Below, piece after piece: positions 20,014-20,218 of a stretch of 20,218 nt of DNA (the stretch's first letter is position 1; each line of letters opens with the position of its first letter). The stretch spans positions 1-20,218 of IMG/VR virus record IMGVR_UViG_3300034375_001687; one strand, given 5' to 3'. Below the pieces are notes generated by a model, which saw only the letters and a program-made list of their open reading frames with translations, ran no database searches and was not told where the DNA came from. This DNA comes from a virus. The translations under genes were made by a program, and so were the position numbers.

Positions 20014-20218
20014 ACTGATAGACGCTCTGAACGAGTTTCGGGGTGAGTACGTACGAGAGTTAACCAATTCGTTAACCGAAAAGAACCTTATTGCTTCGGG
20101 TCAACTTGGGGAATCCATCAAGCTGAACGTACAGCCAAAGGTTAAGCTATTCGGGCAAATATACCGTATGCAGATACGCATGGCGGAATATGGCGAGAAT
20201 GTGGACAAGGGACGCGCA
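20000..20218 (+). CDS. gp10-like tail/neck protein (partial)
   Basis: The first 73 residues of a gene run off the window edge. The frame starts at ATG 20000, 14 nt inside the chaperone extension. It begins MAFDKLIDALNEFRGEYVRE and has LIASGQLGESIK and MRMAEYGENVDKGR-type endings, as in HK97 gp10-like tail completion or neck proteins. The call is from this N-terminal pattern and position after the chaperone; the rest is not visible. Confidence 0.5.
   Translation, partial: MAFDKLIDALNEFRGEYVRELTNSLTEKNLIASGQLGESIKLNVQPKVKLFGQIYRMQIRMAEYGENVDKGRA

Overview
The window reads as about 20 kb of a tailed double-stranded DNA phage (or prophage) of a Bacteroidetes host. All genes are on the + strand and tightly packed. 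Many neighbours overlap by 4 nt (ATGA) or 1 nt (TAATG). Most start codons lack a Shine-Dalgarno sequence and several follow an A-rich AAAAACA stretch. Two promoters resemble the Bacteroidetes TTG/TAnnTTTG type. Both ends cut through genes. I saw no integrase, tRNA or CRISPR array, so lifestyle cannot be judged.

Layout. (1) 1-6.7 kb, virion and lysis: tail end of a virion protein, terminator, promoter-like motif, two small structural proteins, a portal protein with an unusual C-terminal extension, a connector-type protein, two more small structural proteins, a PKD plus BspA-like-repeat fibre/adhesin, a small hypothetical, a holin-like protein, a GH24 endolysin and a spanin-like membrane protein. 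(2) 6.7-8.1 kb: a small charged protein, an HTH-metallophosphoesterase fusion and a small membrane protein. (3) 8.1-10.4 kb, early recombination module behind a TAnnTTTG promoter that carries a perfect 14-bp palindrome: two small unknowns, a possible annealing protein, a YqaJ-type exonuclease, an SSB-like protein ending in DLPF, and a NinG-type HNH protein. (4) 10.4-14.7 kb, replication: two small unknowns, a Cro-like HTH, two winged-helix proteins, an orphan DnaA domain IV protein, a structured leader, a DUF6291-like protein, a DnaB helicase and an HNH nuclease. (5) 14.7-17.1 kb: a sigma-70-like protein, a small membrane protein with CxxC, three small proteins (one largely nested in another frame) and a ParB-methyltransferase fusion. 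(6) 17.1-20.2 kb, packaging and tail assembly: small terminase-like protein, zinc-finger-like mini-protein, large terminase, a small conserved phage protein, a tail assembly chaperone with a canonical T TTT TTA -1 frameshift site, and the start of a gp10-like protein.

The most interesting signals are these. A 27-bp promoter-like motif with fixed spacing (RCACAA, 12 nt, GCTAYTTA) sits in three intergenic regions, with a fourth copy inside a gene, in a genome that also encodes a sigma-like protein. A -1 frameshift joins two overlapping frames of the tail assembly chaperone. The leader before the helicase operon is structured. The portal carries a winged helix. The early genes share a hairpin plus AAAAACAGAAC start element.
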